Positions 36,032 to 45,836 of a DNA stretch of 64,000 nucleotides are shown here, one piece after another. The notes under the pieces are model-generated. The model saw only the letters and a program-made list of their open reading frames with translations, was not told the DNA's origin and made no database searches. Position numbers and translations under genes: made by a program. This stretch comes from Cephalopachus bancanus (taxonomy: Eukaryota > Chordata > Mammalia > Primates > Tarsiidae), in assembly GCA_027257055.1 (NCBI GenBank), contig JAPVLO010000887.1:186001-250000 (forward strand), given 5' to 3'. The stretch's first letter is position 1. Every line of letters starts with the position of its first letter.

Positions 36032-36374
36032 CTTGTACATCTTATATTCCCATTCTAGTTAGTTCTGTGTGATCACGTGCAGAGACACCTGTGTTTGTTA
36101 CGCACGCTTGTGAGACAGGTGTTTCATCTGCCTATATCAGGATTCCATCTTAGAAAAGCAGGGCAAAATCAGTATTTAATGCTTTTAGGAAATCACTGAT
36201 AATTTTACACAGACTATTTGAAAAGGTCATGCTCTTGCGATGTATTTTCAGTGATAGATTTTAGCAGCTTGGCTAGTTCATCGAGTGCTGTCTGCAAGCC
36301 TGCTCCACATGCCTTACGATGTTACACATGGACTTCCTTGCAAACACAAAATGCTGATTTTTTTCCCTCTAAAC

Positions 36375-36598
36375 CTGTGGTTCTTGACCAGCTGCAGTTT
36401 TGCAATGTGGGGCATTTGGTGATGTCTGGAGACATTTTTGGTTGTCATCACTGCAGAGAGTGGGGGAGGTGCTCCTGGCATCTAGTTGGGGGAGCCCAGG
36501 GATGCTGCTCAGCATCCTGCAGTGCACAGGACAGTCCTCCCTCTACCCCTCCACCAGAGAGTCACTTGGCCCCAGATGCCATGGCCAGGGATCCTTCT
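36375..36598 (-). mobile_element. Family B DNA transposon, near full length, opposite orientation
   Basis: GTGGTTCTTGACCAGCTGCA, GGAGACATTTTTGGTTGTCA, GGCATCTAGTTGGGGGAGCC and CAGTGCACAGGACAGTCCTC; complement of the 13770 copy. Open frames here are shadows of the element. Confidence 0.7.
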
Positions 36599-37317
36599 TA
36601 GAACTTACTGTTTCTAAGCACTTGGCAGGACAGACTAAAAGAGAAAAGAGGGGTAGCAAGCAAGAAGGGCAGCCAGGAAGCTGGAGCATTTCTCAGGTCT
36701 TGATGGATACAATATCCTTTCTGTGCCTCAGTTTCCTCACTGGTAACATGCGCAGAGATGATCAGGCACTCTCCAAGATCAGTCCTTTTCCACTGGTCTA
36801 ATCTGGGAGGTAGAACAGTGCCCTCCTGTCTTTTGTGACTCTTATACTTTCCCAGGACTGGAGATGTGTGCCAGCCCCATTCCAGTCCTGCTGTCCTGTT
36901 TCTAAGCCCATCCTGAATGTTCAGGGCTACGTGAGGCTGAAACTGGAGAGCTCTATCCTCACCTGGTCAAAGGCCTCACACGAAAAAGCCTCTGTTGTGA
37001 AAAAGTAATTGCTAAACCTCATCCATGCTCCAGACCAGTGATTTTTACTTTTTAGCCAAAATTCTTTAGCTAGAGGTTAAGATGCTGAGAATTATGTTTT
37101 TATCTGGTAATAAATCATGGGATGGTAAGCTTAGCTGGAAGGGAATGGAGAGATCAGCTAGCCCAAGGAAGACCAACCACAATTATCTTCTGTATTTTTA
37201 TAGCAGAGTCTTCAAAATTAATTACAAAATTCCCTATTTAACATCTTTTGCAAGTATATATACAGGCTGGAGAATAATGGTCATAGCCATGCATGCACTT
37301 GTATTGGAAGTTGAAGT
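36599..37317. other. Unique intronic DNA with a small MIR-like piece
   Basis: TTCTGTGCCTCAGTTTCCTC at 36719-36738 is MIR-like. Otherwise unassigned. Confidence 0.45.
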
Positions 37318-37331
37318 TGTGAGCCACTTTT

Positions 37332-37616
37332 TTTTTTTTTGAGTTGGAGTCTCACTCTGTCGCCCAGACTGGAGTGCAGTGGCCACTCCCAGCCACCGCA
37401 GCCTCGACCTGCTGGGCTCTGGCGATCCTTCCACCTCAGCCTTCCAAGTAGCTGGAACTACAGGCATGTGCTACCACGCCCGGTTAATTTTTTATTTATT
37501 GTAGAGAAGAGGTCTCGCCAAGTTCCCCAGGCGGGTCTCGAACCCGCAGGCTCAGGCAGTCCACTCACCTCAGCCTCCCAAAGCGCGGGATTACAGGCTG
37601 AGCCACCAAGCCCAGC
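37332..37616 (-). mobile_element. Alu of the distinct lineage, late-type, antisense, target duplication
   Basis: Poly(T), GAGTTGGAGTCTCACTCTGT, AATTTTTTATTTATTGTAGA, GCGGGTCTCGAACCCGC and an end at GAGCCACCAAGCCCAGC. TGTGAGCCACTTTT flanks it at 37318-37331 and 37617-37630. Confidence 0.96.
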
Positions 37617-37647
37617 TGTGAGCCACTTTTTAAAAGTCAATTCTTTT

Positions 37648-37723
37648 TTTTTTTTTTTTTTTTTTGAGTCAGGGTCTTACTCTGTTGCCCAGGTTGGAAT
37701 GCAGTGGGCCACCATGCCTGGCC
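37648..37723 (-). mobile_element. Mini-Alu with large internal deletion, antisense
   Basis: Poly(T), GAGTCAGGGTCTTACTCTGT, TTGGAATGCAGTGG, then directly GCCACCATGCCTGGCC: the two extreme ends of an Alu joined. AAAAGTCAATTCTTTT before and TAAAGTCCATTCTTTT after are a diverged target duplication, so the two ends belong to one insertion. Confidence 0.85.
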
Positions 37724-37739
37724 TAAAGTCCATTCTTTT

Positions 37740-38092
37740 TGGCCGTCCTAGTAACCCTGTGTAGCAATTGCCCTTAGTTATTTAGTCGACACAGGTTTGA
37801 TGGTATCCAGCTGTGAAGCATGTAGAAAGAAACTATATGTCCATAAATTTGTCACCGGAGCTAAACTGTCATCTGTATGGCAGCATGCAACATCACCAAA
37901 AATCTGCTCAGAGCTGTGACATTGTTACACACCTTTTTGCTGTTGTTTCATTATTTTCCCCTTAAATAATGTTTAATTTTTGTATTGAGTTATGCTCTGA
38001 TTTCTCAGCTTCTTATCTAGTCTCTAATATTTTTTTCTTCGTGCTGTCTTGGGGGTGACTGCCTGAGAGTCCAAACAAATCTCAGGACAGAC
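37740..38092. other. Unique intronic DNA
   Basis: Nothing recognised. Confidence 0.45.
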
Positions 38093-38390
38093 TTTTTTTT
38101 TTTTTTATTTAGAGTCTCACTCTGTCGCCCAGGCTGGAGTGCAGTGGCACAATCACGGCCACTGCAGCATTGACCTGCTGGGCTCCAGCGATCCTTCTGC
38201 CTCAGCCTTCCAAGTAGCCAGAACTACAGGTGAGCGCTACCAGGCCCAGCTATTTTTTTTTTAAATTTATTGTAGAGATGAGGTCTCGCCAAGTTGTCCG
38301 GGCTAGTCTGGAACCCTCGGGCTAAGGCAATCCACTCGCCTCGGCCTCCCAAAGTGCTGGGATTACAGGCTAAGCCACCAAGCCCATCCT
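38093..38390 (-). mobile_element. Alu of the distinct lineage, late-type, antisense
   Basis: Poly(T), TTAGAGTCTCACTCTGTCGC, TAAATTTATTGTAGAGATGA, end TAAGCCACCAAGCCCATCC. TCAGGACA flanks at 38082-38089 and 38391-38398. Confidence 0.93.
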
Positions 38391-38564
38391 TCAGGACATA
38401 TTTGTATTTTGACTGTCAAATTTTCCTTGCAATATGTTCAGAAGTCCTGAAGTGTCACCAAATTAAGCAAAGAAGATAAGCATTTTTGAGCAGCAAAATT
38501 CTGGCAGCTGTAAGATAAAATGCCATTAAGAGTGTAGAGTGAGAGGCAGAACGACCCTAGGCCA

Positions 38565-39080
38565 GCTGTATTTGCTATCTATTGCTGTGGAGCAAATCAC
38601 CACAAATGTAGCAAAAAGAGCACACAGTGATTACCTTATACCCTCCATGGGTCAGGAGTCGGCATGGCACAGCTGGGGCCTCTGCTCAGGGTCTTGGAGA
38701 CTGCAGTTCAGGGACTAGCCAGGCTGGGTTCTCATTCACATCTGGAGCTTTTCTTCCAAGCTCGTGTTGTTGGAAAGATTCAGTTCCTGTGGTTGCAGGA
38801 CTGAGGCTCCCTTGCTCCCTACAGGCTGTCTGCCAATCCCTGGGCAGATGATATGATGGCAGTTTCCAGCTTCAAGGCCAGCCAGAGGGTCTCTCCTTTC
38901 AGTCTGCAATGTAATCATTGTGGGAGTGGCTTCTGGTCAGCCTCACCATAGGATGTGACCTAACCTAGGGAGAGACATCCCATCTCATTTCACATATTCC
39001 ATGGAGTGGAAGCAAGTCACAGGTCCCAGCCATACTCAAGGGGAGGGCATTATACTAGGACAGGACTCACTGGGGCAAGG
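38565..39080 (-). mobile_element. Old LTR remnant, ERVL-MaLR (MLT1-like), antisense
   Basis: TTGCTATCTATTGCTGTGGA, GGGTCAGGAGTCGGCATGGC, GGCTTCTGGTCAGCCTCACC and the downstream CATATTCCATGGAGTGGAAG follow the order of an antisense MLT1-type solo LTR. No internal viral genes are visible. Subfamily and borders uncertain. Confidence 0.6.
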
Positions 39081-40070
39081 TGTGTCCCTGGTAGCCACTT
39101 TAGTTCCAGTCCTTCTGTTAAAGGTAAAATCTCTCAACTTGAATGTACACTTTGTCCTTTTATCTTTGTCTAAACAAGCAGAAACGGAATCCTCATGCAA
39201 TGATCAAAGTTTTGCTTCCCATAAAGATATACGAAAATGTATGATGTGGACATGGAAGCCAGTCCCCAAACAGACTAACAGTGTTTAGTGTTGGTGACAT
39301 CGCTGAAATAAGCTGAGACCTTTTTGGGGGTTTCCTACTGTTTGGAGAGAACAGCTTTTCTTGATGAATTCTGGCTTATCCACAGAAAACAGAGTTCTAT
39401 TACTCCATTGTTCTCTTTGGGCTGGTTTGCTCTCATGTCTGACTAGGGTGATTTTGAAGAAAACCAGACTATCTTATGGCTGCCTCAGACACAGAGGACC
39501 CTGCAATTTCCACTGGCCTTCCCTCACCCCTGACTCTCCACCCACCTTGCAGGCACTGGAAGTCTTAGTCAGACTGATAGAGTGGATTTTGTGGCAAAAT
39601 ACAAGCATGGTAGGTTCCCTCTGTCTGCCATGCTCTGGCATTCCACCAGGAGCCCTGGCCTGCTGACACTAGTGACGTGGAGAGTGACTGAGTTGCTCAC
39701 TGACGTGTGTCTTCCTCATCAGTGTTGCAGACACCCTACAGGTAGAATGACCATCCTGCTTATCTCTTCAACCCATTCAGACTTTTCTGAGTGAACAGTA
39801 AGCGATTGTCATTTCTCCAGGACCACATGGTCACTCTTCCCAGGGGTGCTGACGTGACTGCGAGTCTCCCCGGTCATCCTCTCCATCTGTCTGGAAAAGT
39901 GCTTAGTGTCTAATCCGCGTGTCTGCCCAAGTGCACGTCAGGATTCCATTCATGCCAGCTACAAGGACACTGTGAATCATAACACACACGGGATCTTTAC
40001 TGGATACAAAGGCAGTTGTTTGTTTTCGTGCTCAGTTGTCCTTGAATTTGGCTTCATTAGTGTGGCTTGT
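39081..40070. other. Unique intronic DNA
   Basis: Open frames at 39361-39794 lack motifs and splice support. Nothing else recognised. Confidence 0.45.
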
Positions 40071-40779
40071 ACCTTACTCTGACCTGACCTTGTACAAGGA
40101 GGAACCCAGAAAAAAAAACGGAATTATTTTTTGGAGGGCAGGCTCCTTGTAATACAGGCTTCTCTTGCTAGGTAAGTGTTTAGGAACCCCCTAGCGTCAA
40201 TGTACCAGGTAGCGTTGTTGTGAGAGGCTGCATTCGGCTTCAGTTAATTTTGGGGGGGAGATTCTTTCAACAAGTCTGTCCATTTCATGATGAGTGACTT
40301 ATGAGTGCACCTGCCCACACCGCGCTGAGTGTTCAGCAGTATTTGACCAAAAACATGGCATGACCCTGTGCCTCACCCTCCCTATTCACTGGATCTCACC
40401 CCAAGCAACTTTTTTTTTTGTTTCCCTGGATAAAAGAAGTCCTCAAAGGGAAACATTTTGCTGATGTGGAAGAGGTGAAACAAAAAATGGCAGAAACACT
40501 AAAAGGCCTCAAAAATGACGAGTTCAAAAACTGTTTTGAACAGTGGAAAAAGCATCTCGATAGGTGTATTGCATCCAATGGAGAGTGCTTTGAAGGTGAC
40601 TGAAGTTTAAACATGTAAGAATAAATATGTAATTTTTATAAATAAATTCTGAGGTTTTTGTATTCCCACTCATAAGATAGACTAACTCTTTATTTTTTAG
40701 TATTTTACTCTGCCCCAACCTTGTACGAAGGGAGACCCAGAAAAAACAGAAATTATCTTTTGGAGGTCCCTTGTAGTTT
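40071..40779 (+). mobile_element. mariner-type transposon remnant bounded by direct repeats
   Basis: A broken mariner transposase C-terminus (see next entry) lies between two similar segments, 40071-40152 and 40702-40779. Both contain ACCTTGTAC, then GACCCAG or AACCCAG, AAAAAA, AATTAT and TTTTGGAGG. They are direct, not inverted. Sequence after the coding part (GAGGTTTTTGTATTCCCACTCATAAG) resembles an inverted partner of the left repeat, suggesting a diverged 3' terminal inverted repeat. Confidence 0.65.
40302..40603 (+). pseudogene. mariner transposase C-terminal fragment, frameshifted
   Basis: mariner transposases cut and paste at TA sites with a D,D34D catalytic triad. Here APAHTALSVQQYLTKN (just after the usual second Asp) is readable, then after a frame change VPHPPYSLDLTPSNFF, which keeps the third Asp. 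After a T-run slip comes an open 61-codon stretch at 40418-40603 containing KGKHFADVEEVKQKMAETL and CFEQWKKHLDRCIASNGECF. The N-terminal DNA-binding half is missing. Dead copy. Confidence 0.8.
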
Positions 40780-40913
40780 TTTAATCTATAGTTACAAAAC
40801 GTTCATGTAATCATATGATTACAGAACAACACAAATCAGGTGTTAATTACCTTTGTGTTTATAATAGCATGGATATTATTTTCTTTAATCATCTCATGAA
40901 GAATGCAGAAAAA

Positions 40914-41201
40914 GACTGGGCATGGTGGCTCACACCTGTTAATCCCGGCACTTTGGGATGCTGAGGCAGTAGGATAGCTTGAGCCCAGGAGTTCAAGGCC
41001 AGCCTGGGCAACATAGCTTGTTTCTACAAAAAAAAAAAAAAAAAAAAAAAAAATAGCCAGCTGTGGTGATGCCTGTAGTCCCAGCTATTCAGGAGGCTGA
41101 GAAGGGAGGACCACCTATGTCCAGGTTGTCAAGGTTGTGGTGAGCCGTGATCATACCACTACATTCTAGCCTGGGTGACTCAAAAAAAAAAAAAAGAAAA
41201 A
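40914..41201 (+). mobile_element. Alu, AluJ-like, sense, 85 bp upstream of the TBL1 exon
   Basis: CTGGGCATGGTGGCTCACAC to an A-rich tail; the middle linker has expanded to about 27 A. AAGAATGCAGAAAAA flanks it at 40899-40913 and 41202-41216 (15 bp, perfect). Confidence 0.95.
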
Positions 41202-41234
41202 AAGAATGCAGAAAAATAAATACAAGCAGTGTTT

Positions 41235-41237
<3 letters not shown>

Positions 41238-41273
<36 letters not shown>

Positions 41274-41286
41274 TTTTTTCCAACAG
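41238..41286 (+). promoter_or_regulatory. TBL1X: 3' splice site with (TC)n polypyrimidine tract
   Basis: A (TC)16-17 microsatellite at 41239-41271, then TGCTTTTTTCCAACAG ending at 41286. The next AG upstream is at 41236-41237, so the AG-free zone is 48 bp. U2AF65 would bind this tract. The branch point is not obvious; TAAATAC at 41217-41223 is one distant candidate. Confidence 0.85.
41239..41271. repeat. (TC)n microsatellite
   Basis: Uninterrupted TC dinucleotides forming the main part of the splice-acceptor pyrimidine tract of the following exon. Confidence 0.95.
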
Positions 41287-41394
41287 AGGGTGGCTCCCGC
41301 TTTGTCAGGACCTCATCGCCGCGAGGTGAGGCTAAGATGAGCATAACCAGCGACGAGGTGAACTTTCTGGTCTATCGGTATCTCCAGGAGTCAG
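41287..41394 (+). other. TBL1X: TBL1X/TBL1Y exon containing the main start codon
   Basis: 108-bp exon bounded by CCAACAG at its 5' side and TCAG then GTAAGA at its 3' side, both strong splice signals. The first 50 bases precede the conserved ATG and remain open in its frame, giving GGSRFVRTSSPRGEAK. From memory, the human TBL1X long isoform has a similar stretch ending SSPRGEAK, so this part may be coding in a long isoform and 5'UTR in the short one. No neighbouring TBL1 exon was found in the window. Confidence 0.9.
41337..41394 (+). CDS. TBL1X: TBL1X (transducin beta-like 1), first codons of the short isoform, partial
   Basis: Encodes MSITSDEVNFLVYRYLQES plus the first base of the next codon (phase 1 exon end). 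This is the conserved N-terminus of TBL1 proteins and the first part of the LisH domain, which mediates oligomerisation and binding to NCoR/SMRT. Full-length TBL1 is a nuclear protein of roughly 520-580 residues with an N-terminal LisH/F-box-like region and C-terminal WD40 repeats. It acts as an exchange factor, recruiting ubiquitin/proteasome machinery to swap corepressors for coactivators at nuclear-receptor and Wnt targets. Ile3-Thr4 fits TBL1X/TBL1Y; TBL1XR1 has Ser at position 4. The ATG has A at -3. X versus Y copy cannot be settled from this exon. The following exon lies outside the window. Confidence 0.92.
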
Positions 41395-42038
41395 GTAAGA
41401 GGCCACGTTTTCTGTCGGTAGGAAGTTCATCTTCAACATGCTATGAGACTGTGTAGAACAAGAAGCACCCAGAACGTTCTTAGGGAGAGTGTTCAAGGGG
41501 AGCAACAAGGGTTCTGGAGCTGTCCCATCCCTGGGTAGAACAAGGGAGTGTGGTATTTCTTCCCTTGATATTTGTGTTCAGAGGAACCAGACTGAAATGA
41601 ACATGAAAAGCGGTTGTGAGAAACGTGGAAAGGACAAAGCAGTTTGGTGCTCTTGGCCTTCACCAGGGTGAGGCCACATATGGCTAAGATGTATATTTGA
41701 ATCTCTTAGATTTTGCACTAGAGATTTCTTGAGCTCCCAAACCACCACCTTCCCTCCCCTGTAAGCCTAGGCAGTTTTCTGAAACTTAAGAATTAGTCTA
41801 GTTTCTTCCAACACTTTTGATTACTGCCAAAGATGTTACTTTCTGATAAGTCATTAAAAGGCCAAACACGTGTTCTTCATTGACAAAACAGACCTTGTGC
41901 TGAGCAGCTGCCCTCCTCTGGGACCAGGGAAGGGGGTAGAAGGGATCCCCGGAGCTTGAGGTCCGGGATCTGGCCTGGCTTTGTCAGGGACTAGTGGGAT
42001 TATTCTTGCAAGTCATTTGGGCTCTAAAATGAAAACTT
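41395..42038 (+). other. Start of the TBL1 downstream intron
   Basis: Begins GTAAGAGG. No repeat recognised up to the next Alu. Open frames here read through the splice donor and are not coding. Confidence 0.7.
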
Positions 42039-42337
42039 GGCTGGGCTCCATGGTTCACGTCTGTAATCCCAGCACTTTGGGAGGCCGAGGCAGTCAGATT
42101 GCTTGAGCTCAGAAGTTTGAGACCAGCCTGGGCAGCATAGCATGACCTTATATCTACAAAAATATTTTTTAAGTAGCTGGGTGTGGTGGCGTATGTGTCA
42201 TTCCAACTACTCAGGAGGCTGAGGTGGAAGGATCACCTGAGCCCAGGAGGTTAAGCTGTGGTGGGCGGTGATTATGCTGCTACACTGCAGACTGGGCAAC
42301 AGAGCGAGACCCCAACTCAAAAGAAATAAACTAAATT
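42039..42337 (+). mobile_element. Alu, AluJ-like, sense, target duplication
   Basis: GGCTGGGCTCCATGGTTCAC to an A-rich tail. AAATGAAAACTT at 42027-42038 and 42338-42349. Confidence 0.95.
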
Positions 42338-42587
42338 AAATGAAAACTTTTTTAAAATTTTAAACTTTGAAAATATTTAAGACCTCCAAAATGACATGAA
42401 TGAAAAGACATCCTGGTACCCACCTACCCATTCAACTAAGGAAACAAACCATTTCCAGTGTGGTAGGGACCCCGCCTATGTTGGCCTCCCTAGTATTCCC
42501 CCACCCTCCTCATTGCTAGCTGTCCTCCTCCCCTGGGTTTGTCATCCCCCTGGGTTAGGACACATTGAGAGATAAAGCATGGGTGTA
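42338..42587. other. Unique intronic DNA
   Basis: Possibly the worn end of an older element, but nothing firm. Confidence 0.4.
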
Positions 42588-43240
42588 TTAGTTTCCTAGG
42601 GCTGCCTTAACAAAATACCACAAGCTGAGGTGGCTTAGAAAGAAGCATATGGTCTCCTAGTTCTTGAGGACAGAAGGTGTCAGCAGGTTGGTTTCTTCTG
42701 AGGGTGGATCCGTTCTGTGCCCATCTCCCGGTTTCTGGTGGGTGCTGGCCGACTCTGGCTTGAAGATGCATCACCCTGGTCTTGTGTTCCAATTTGCCCA
42801 TACTTCCTTTTTGTGACAACACAATCCTATTGGATCAGGGGCTCACTGTACCCCAGTATAACCTCATCTTTTTTTTTTTTTTGAGTTGGAGTCTCACTCT
42901 GTCGCCCAGACTAGAGTGCAGTGGCCGCTCCTGGCCACCGCAGCCTCAACCTGCTGGGCTCCAGCGATCCTTCCACCTCAGCTTTCCAAGTAGCTGGAAC
43001 TACAGGCATGGTCTACCACACCTGGCTAATTTTTTTATTTATTGTAGAGATGAGGTCTCACCAAGTTGCCCAGGCGAGTCTCGAACCCACGGGCTCAGGC
43101 AATTCACTCACCTCAGCCTCCCAAGGCGTGGGATTACAGGCTGAGCCACCGAGCCGGCTTAGCCTCATGTTAACTAATCACATCTGCAGTGACTTTGACC
43201 TATGGGTTTGGTGGAGGACACAGTTCAACCCATAACAGTT
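42588..43240 (-). mobile_element. Old LTR remnant (ERVL-MaLR-like), antisense, split by an Alu
   Basis: Left part GTATTAGTTTCCTAGGGCTG, ACAAAATACCACAAGCTGAG; right part after the Alu, ACTAATCACATCTGCAGTGA and CACAGTTCAACCCATAACAG. These are the two ends of a common antisense MaLR-type LTR. No viral coding sequence. Confidence 0.65.
42873..43158 (-). mobile_element. Alu of the distinct lineage, late-type, antisense
   Basis: Poly(T), GAGTTGGAGTCTCACTCTGT, GTGGCCGCTCCTGGCCAC, TTTTTTTATTTATTGTAGAG, end GAGCCACCGAGCCGGC. TAACCTCAT before and TAGCCTCAT after suggest a short target duplication. Confidence 0.94.
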
Positions 43241-44566
43241 GACTTGGAGTGTATTTAAGCATTGTGCCCTTGACATCATATTGTGTATTTTCTGGAACTT
43301 GGTTTTTTGGAAAGGGAACCCCATTCTTAGGTCCTAGCTTTCAGAGATGCACATTCTAGGTTTGAGGAAAAGCCAGTCACTAAACCCCTGGGCCCAGGCT
43401 CTTTCAGAGTTGGCCTGAAAGGGGAAGATGGAGGCATTAGAGCCAGACAGAAGGGCTCAAGCTCTGATCCATGAACAAGCCGTTTACCCCAGCTGAGCCT
43501 TAGTTTCCTTGCCCAGGTGAAAGTGATCAAGTATGTCAGGTACGTAGTACGCTATAAATAAGCACCCTCCCCTTCCAAGCCAGGGTCTCTGTCACCTGGG
43601 CTTACCCCTAGCACTACTCATGGAGAGTGCACATTCTTTCTGCATGCATATTAGATCATTTGGATTGACTGTTGCCAGAACAAACATAGTATAAGAAATT
43701 GGTATACAAAACAATATGTGCTACCTCACCCTGAAAAGCAGGGAGATGATAACCACTACTGTAATATCTCAACCTCAGCACTTAGAGGAACCTGGGGCAC
43801 CGGTGGTCTCCTAGCGTGGAGCTCAGAGATTCCCAGAGGTGCTTGCAAATGGAAATTGCATGTGCAAACCCCGCTTCCCTGTCGACTCGTAGTGTGGAAT
43901 TTGAGATTCTTTCCATTTAGCAACACCTCTGCACAAGGACATGATGAAGGCCAGAGAGACTCAAAACGTGTAAACAAATCACATGCTGAGACTGCCGGCT
44001 GCGAAGGACAGAGTGCTCTGTAACCTGGAGACAGAGCCAAGCTGGTGTCTCTGCTCCCTAGGGCCCCAGAGCATCAGCGTCAGCGTTGCTGGCCTCTTGG
44101 AATACACACAGAAATCTCCAATCCATCCCGGGAAGGTTGGCTTCCTTATTTACTGTTTGTTTATAAAGTTCTGTAACCAGGCAGCTGAGGGGGAGATTGG
44201 GGGCACAGCAATGTATAGACCTTCACAAATGTCAATTCTGCGTACCATCTAATGAACGCCTTTCCTCATTGGTCAGCATCATGGAAGTAATGTCCCGTAG
44301 GTGGAATTGATAGTGAAGAGAGACAAAACTGTGCTTTCTTCAAATCACGGTGTATATTCTGGAATTTTCTGGAGTAACCCACAAGGATTCAAAGGAAGAA
44401 GGGAGTAAAGAAACGCCTCATGTTGAAAGTAATCATTGCGAGGTCATTTTCCATGTTTATCTCAAATCCTAAAGTCAGTTAGGTCAATACTTACTGAACC
44501 CCCACTAATCTCCTCAGTCTATCACTGTCTCCCTTCTATCTTAAATAAAAAATAAAAACATTTCAG
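43241..44566. other. Unique intronic DNA with a MIR fragment
   Basis: A sense MIR piece at 43470-43555 (TGAGCCTTAGTTTCCTTGCC). Overlapping open frames at 43718-44252 have no motif support. The rest is unassigned. Confidence 0.5.
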
Positions 44567-44870
<304 letters not shown>

Positions 44871-45549
44871 GAAAAACATTTTCTTAGTCATGCTTCTTCC
44901 TCAAACCCCTATACTCTTGCCCTTTCAGCACCACCAAACCTCAGTAAAAAAAAAAAACAACAACAAGTTGTAGATCCCAGAAAAATGATTCTTTCTTCAG
45001 CTCCTGTCGATCTGACTTTCTTCACTAGAAGTCGCCAGCAAGCTCTAGGTTGCCAGATTTGGTGATATTATCTCAGCAGCCATTCCTACGTGACCCTTGC
45101 TTCTCTGCTGTTGACCCAGCAGACAGGATGCCGTTCCTGGCCATCTATTCATTTCTTTCACCAGCATCTCTCTTCCTTCCATCCCCCAGTATCCACAGTG
45201 TCAGTTAGGATGTGTTAGGCTACAAGGGAGAGAATCCTCAGGGGAGCACTTAGGTAGTAGGAAAGCATGATGTTGAAGAAGAATCCAAGACTCATCTCTT
45301 CCAATTCGGGAAAGAACCTCGAAAATGGACATGCTTCGTCCTCTGCCCCCAGGAGGCAGATGTCAGTTCATCTGGCTTTTACCAAACTGTGTTTTCCATC
45401 CTATTAGAAGAGTAGGTTCTCATTGGTGCCATCTTAGTTGTCCAAAGTAAGGGCATCACAAGTACTCAAGTAAATATTATTGATTGGCAATATTTCACAG
45501 CAGCAGACTTATGGCAATCTGAAAGAGGAAACTGGTTAAGAAGCCAGAC
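44871..45549. other. Unique intronic DNA
   Basis: Short A/CAA run at 44946-44967. Nothing else recognised. Confidence 0.45.
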
Positions 45550-45836
45550 TATTATTATTATTATTTTGAGTTGGAGTCTCTCACTCAGTAGCCCAGGCTG
45601 GAGTGCAGTGGCAAGACCATGGCTCACTGCAGCCTTGACTTCCTAGGCTCAGGCAATCCTCTCACCTCAGCTTCCCAAGTAGCTGGGGCCACAGGTGAGT
45701 GCCACCACACCCAGGTAATTTTTTGAGTTTTTGTAGAGACAAGGTCTCACCATGTTGCTCAAGCTATCTCAAACTCCTGGCCTCGAGTTCCTCTCGCATC
45801 TGCCTCTCAAAGTGCTGGGATTATAGGTGTGAGCCT
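45550..45836 (-). mobile_element. Alu, AluJ-like, antisense, with (ATT)n head
   Basis: (ATT)5 at 45550-45564 from a mutated tail, then TTTTGAGTTGGAGTCTCTCA through to GGGATTATAGGTGTGAGCC. Slightly truncated at its 5' end. Confidence 0.92.

Noticed and set aside
36218..36801. Two plus-strand frames of 127 and 133 codons
   Set aside because: They run through a family B DNA transposon in two different frames, so they are shadows.
37339..37764. 141-codon plus-strand open frame ([15 protein letters not shown]...), and similar frames at 27277-27540, 42782-43144 and 34983-35252
   Set aside because: These are translations of Alu sequence. Their [13 protein letters not shown] peptides are the well-known products of antisense Alu.
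41229..41456. Continuous 75-codon frame through the TBL1 exon into the introns
   Set aside because: The frame is real only from 41287 to 41394. The upstream part translates the TC tract and the downstream part reads past a strong splice donor.
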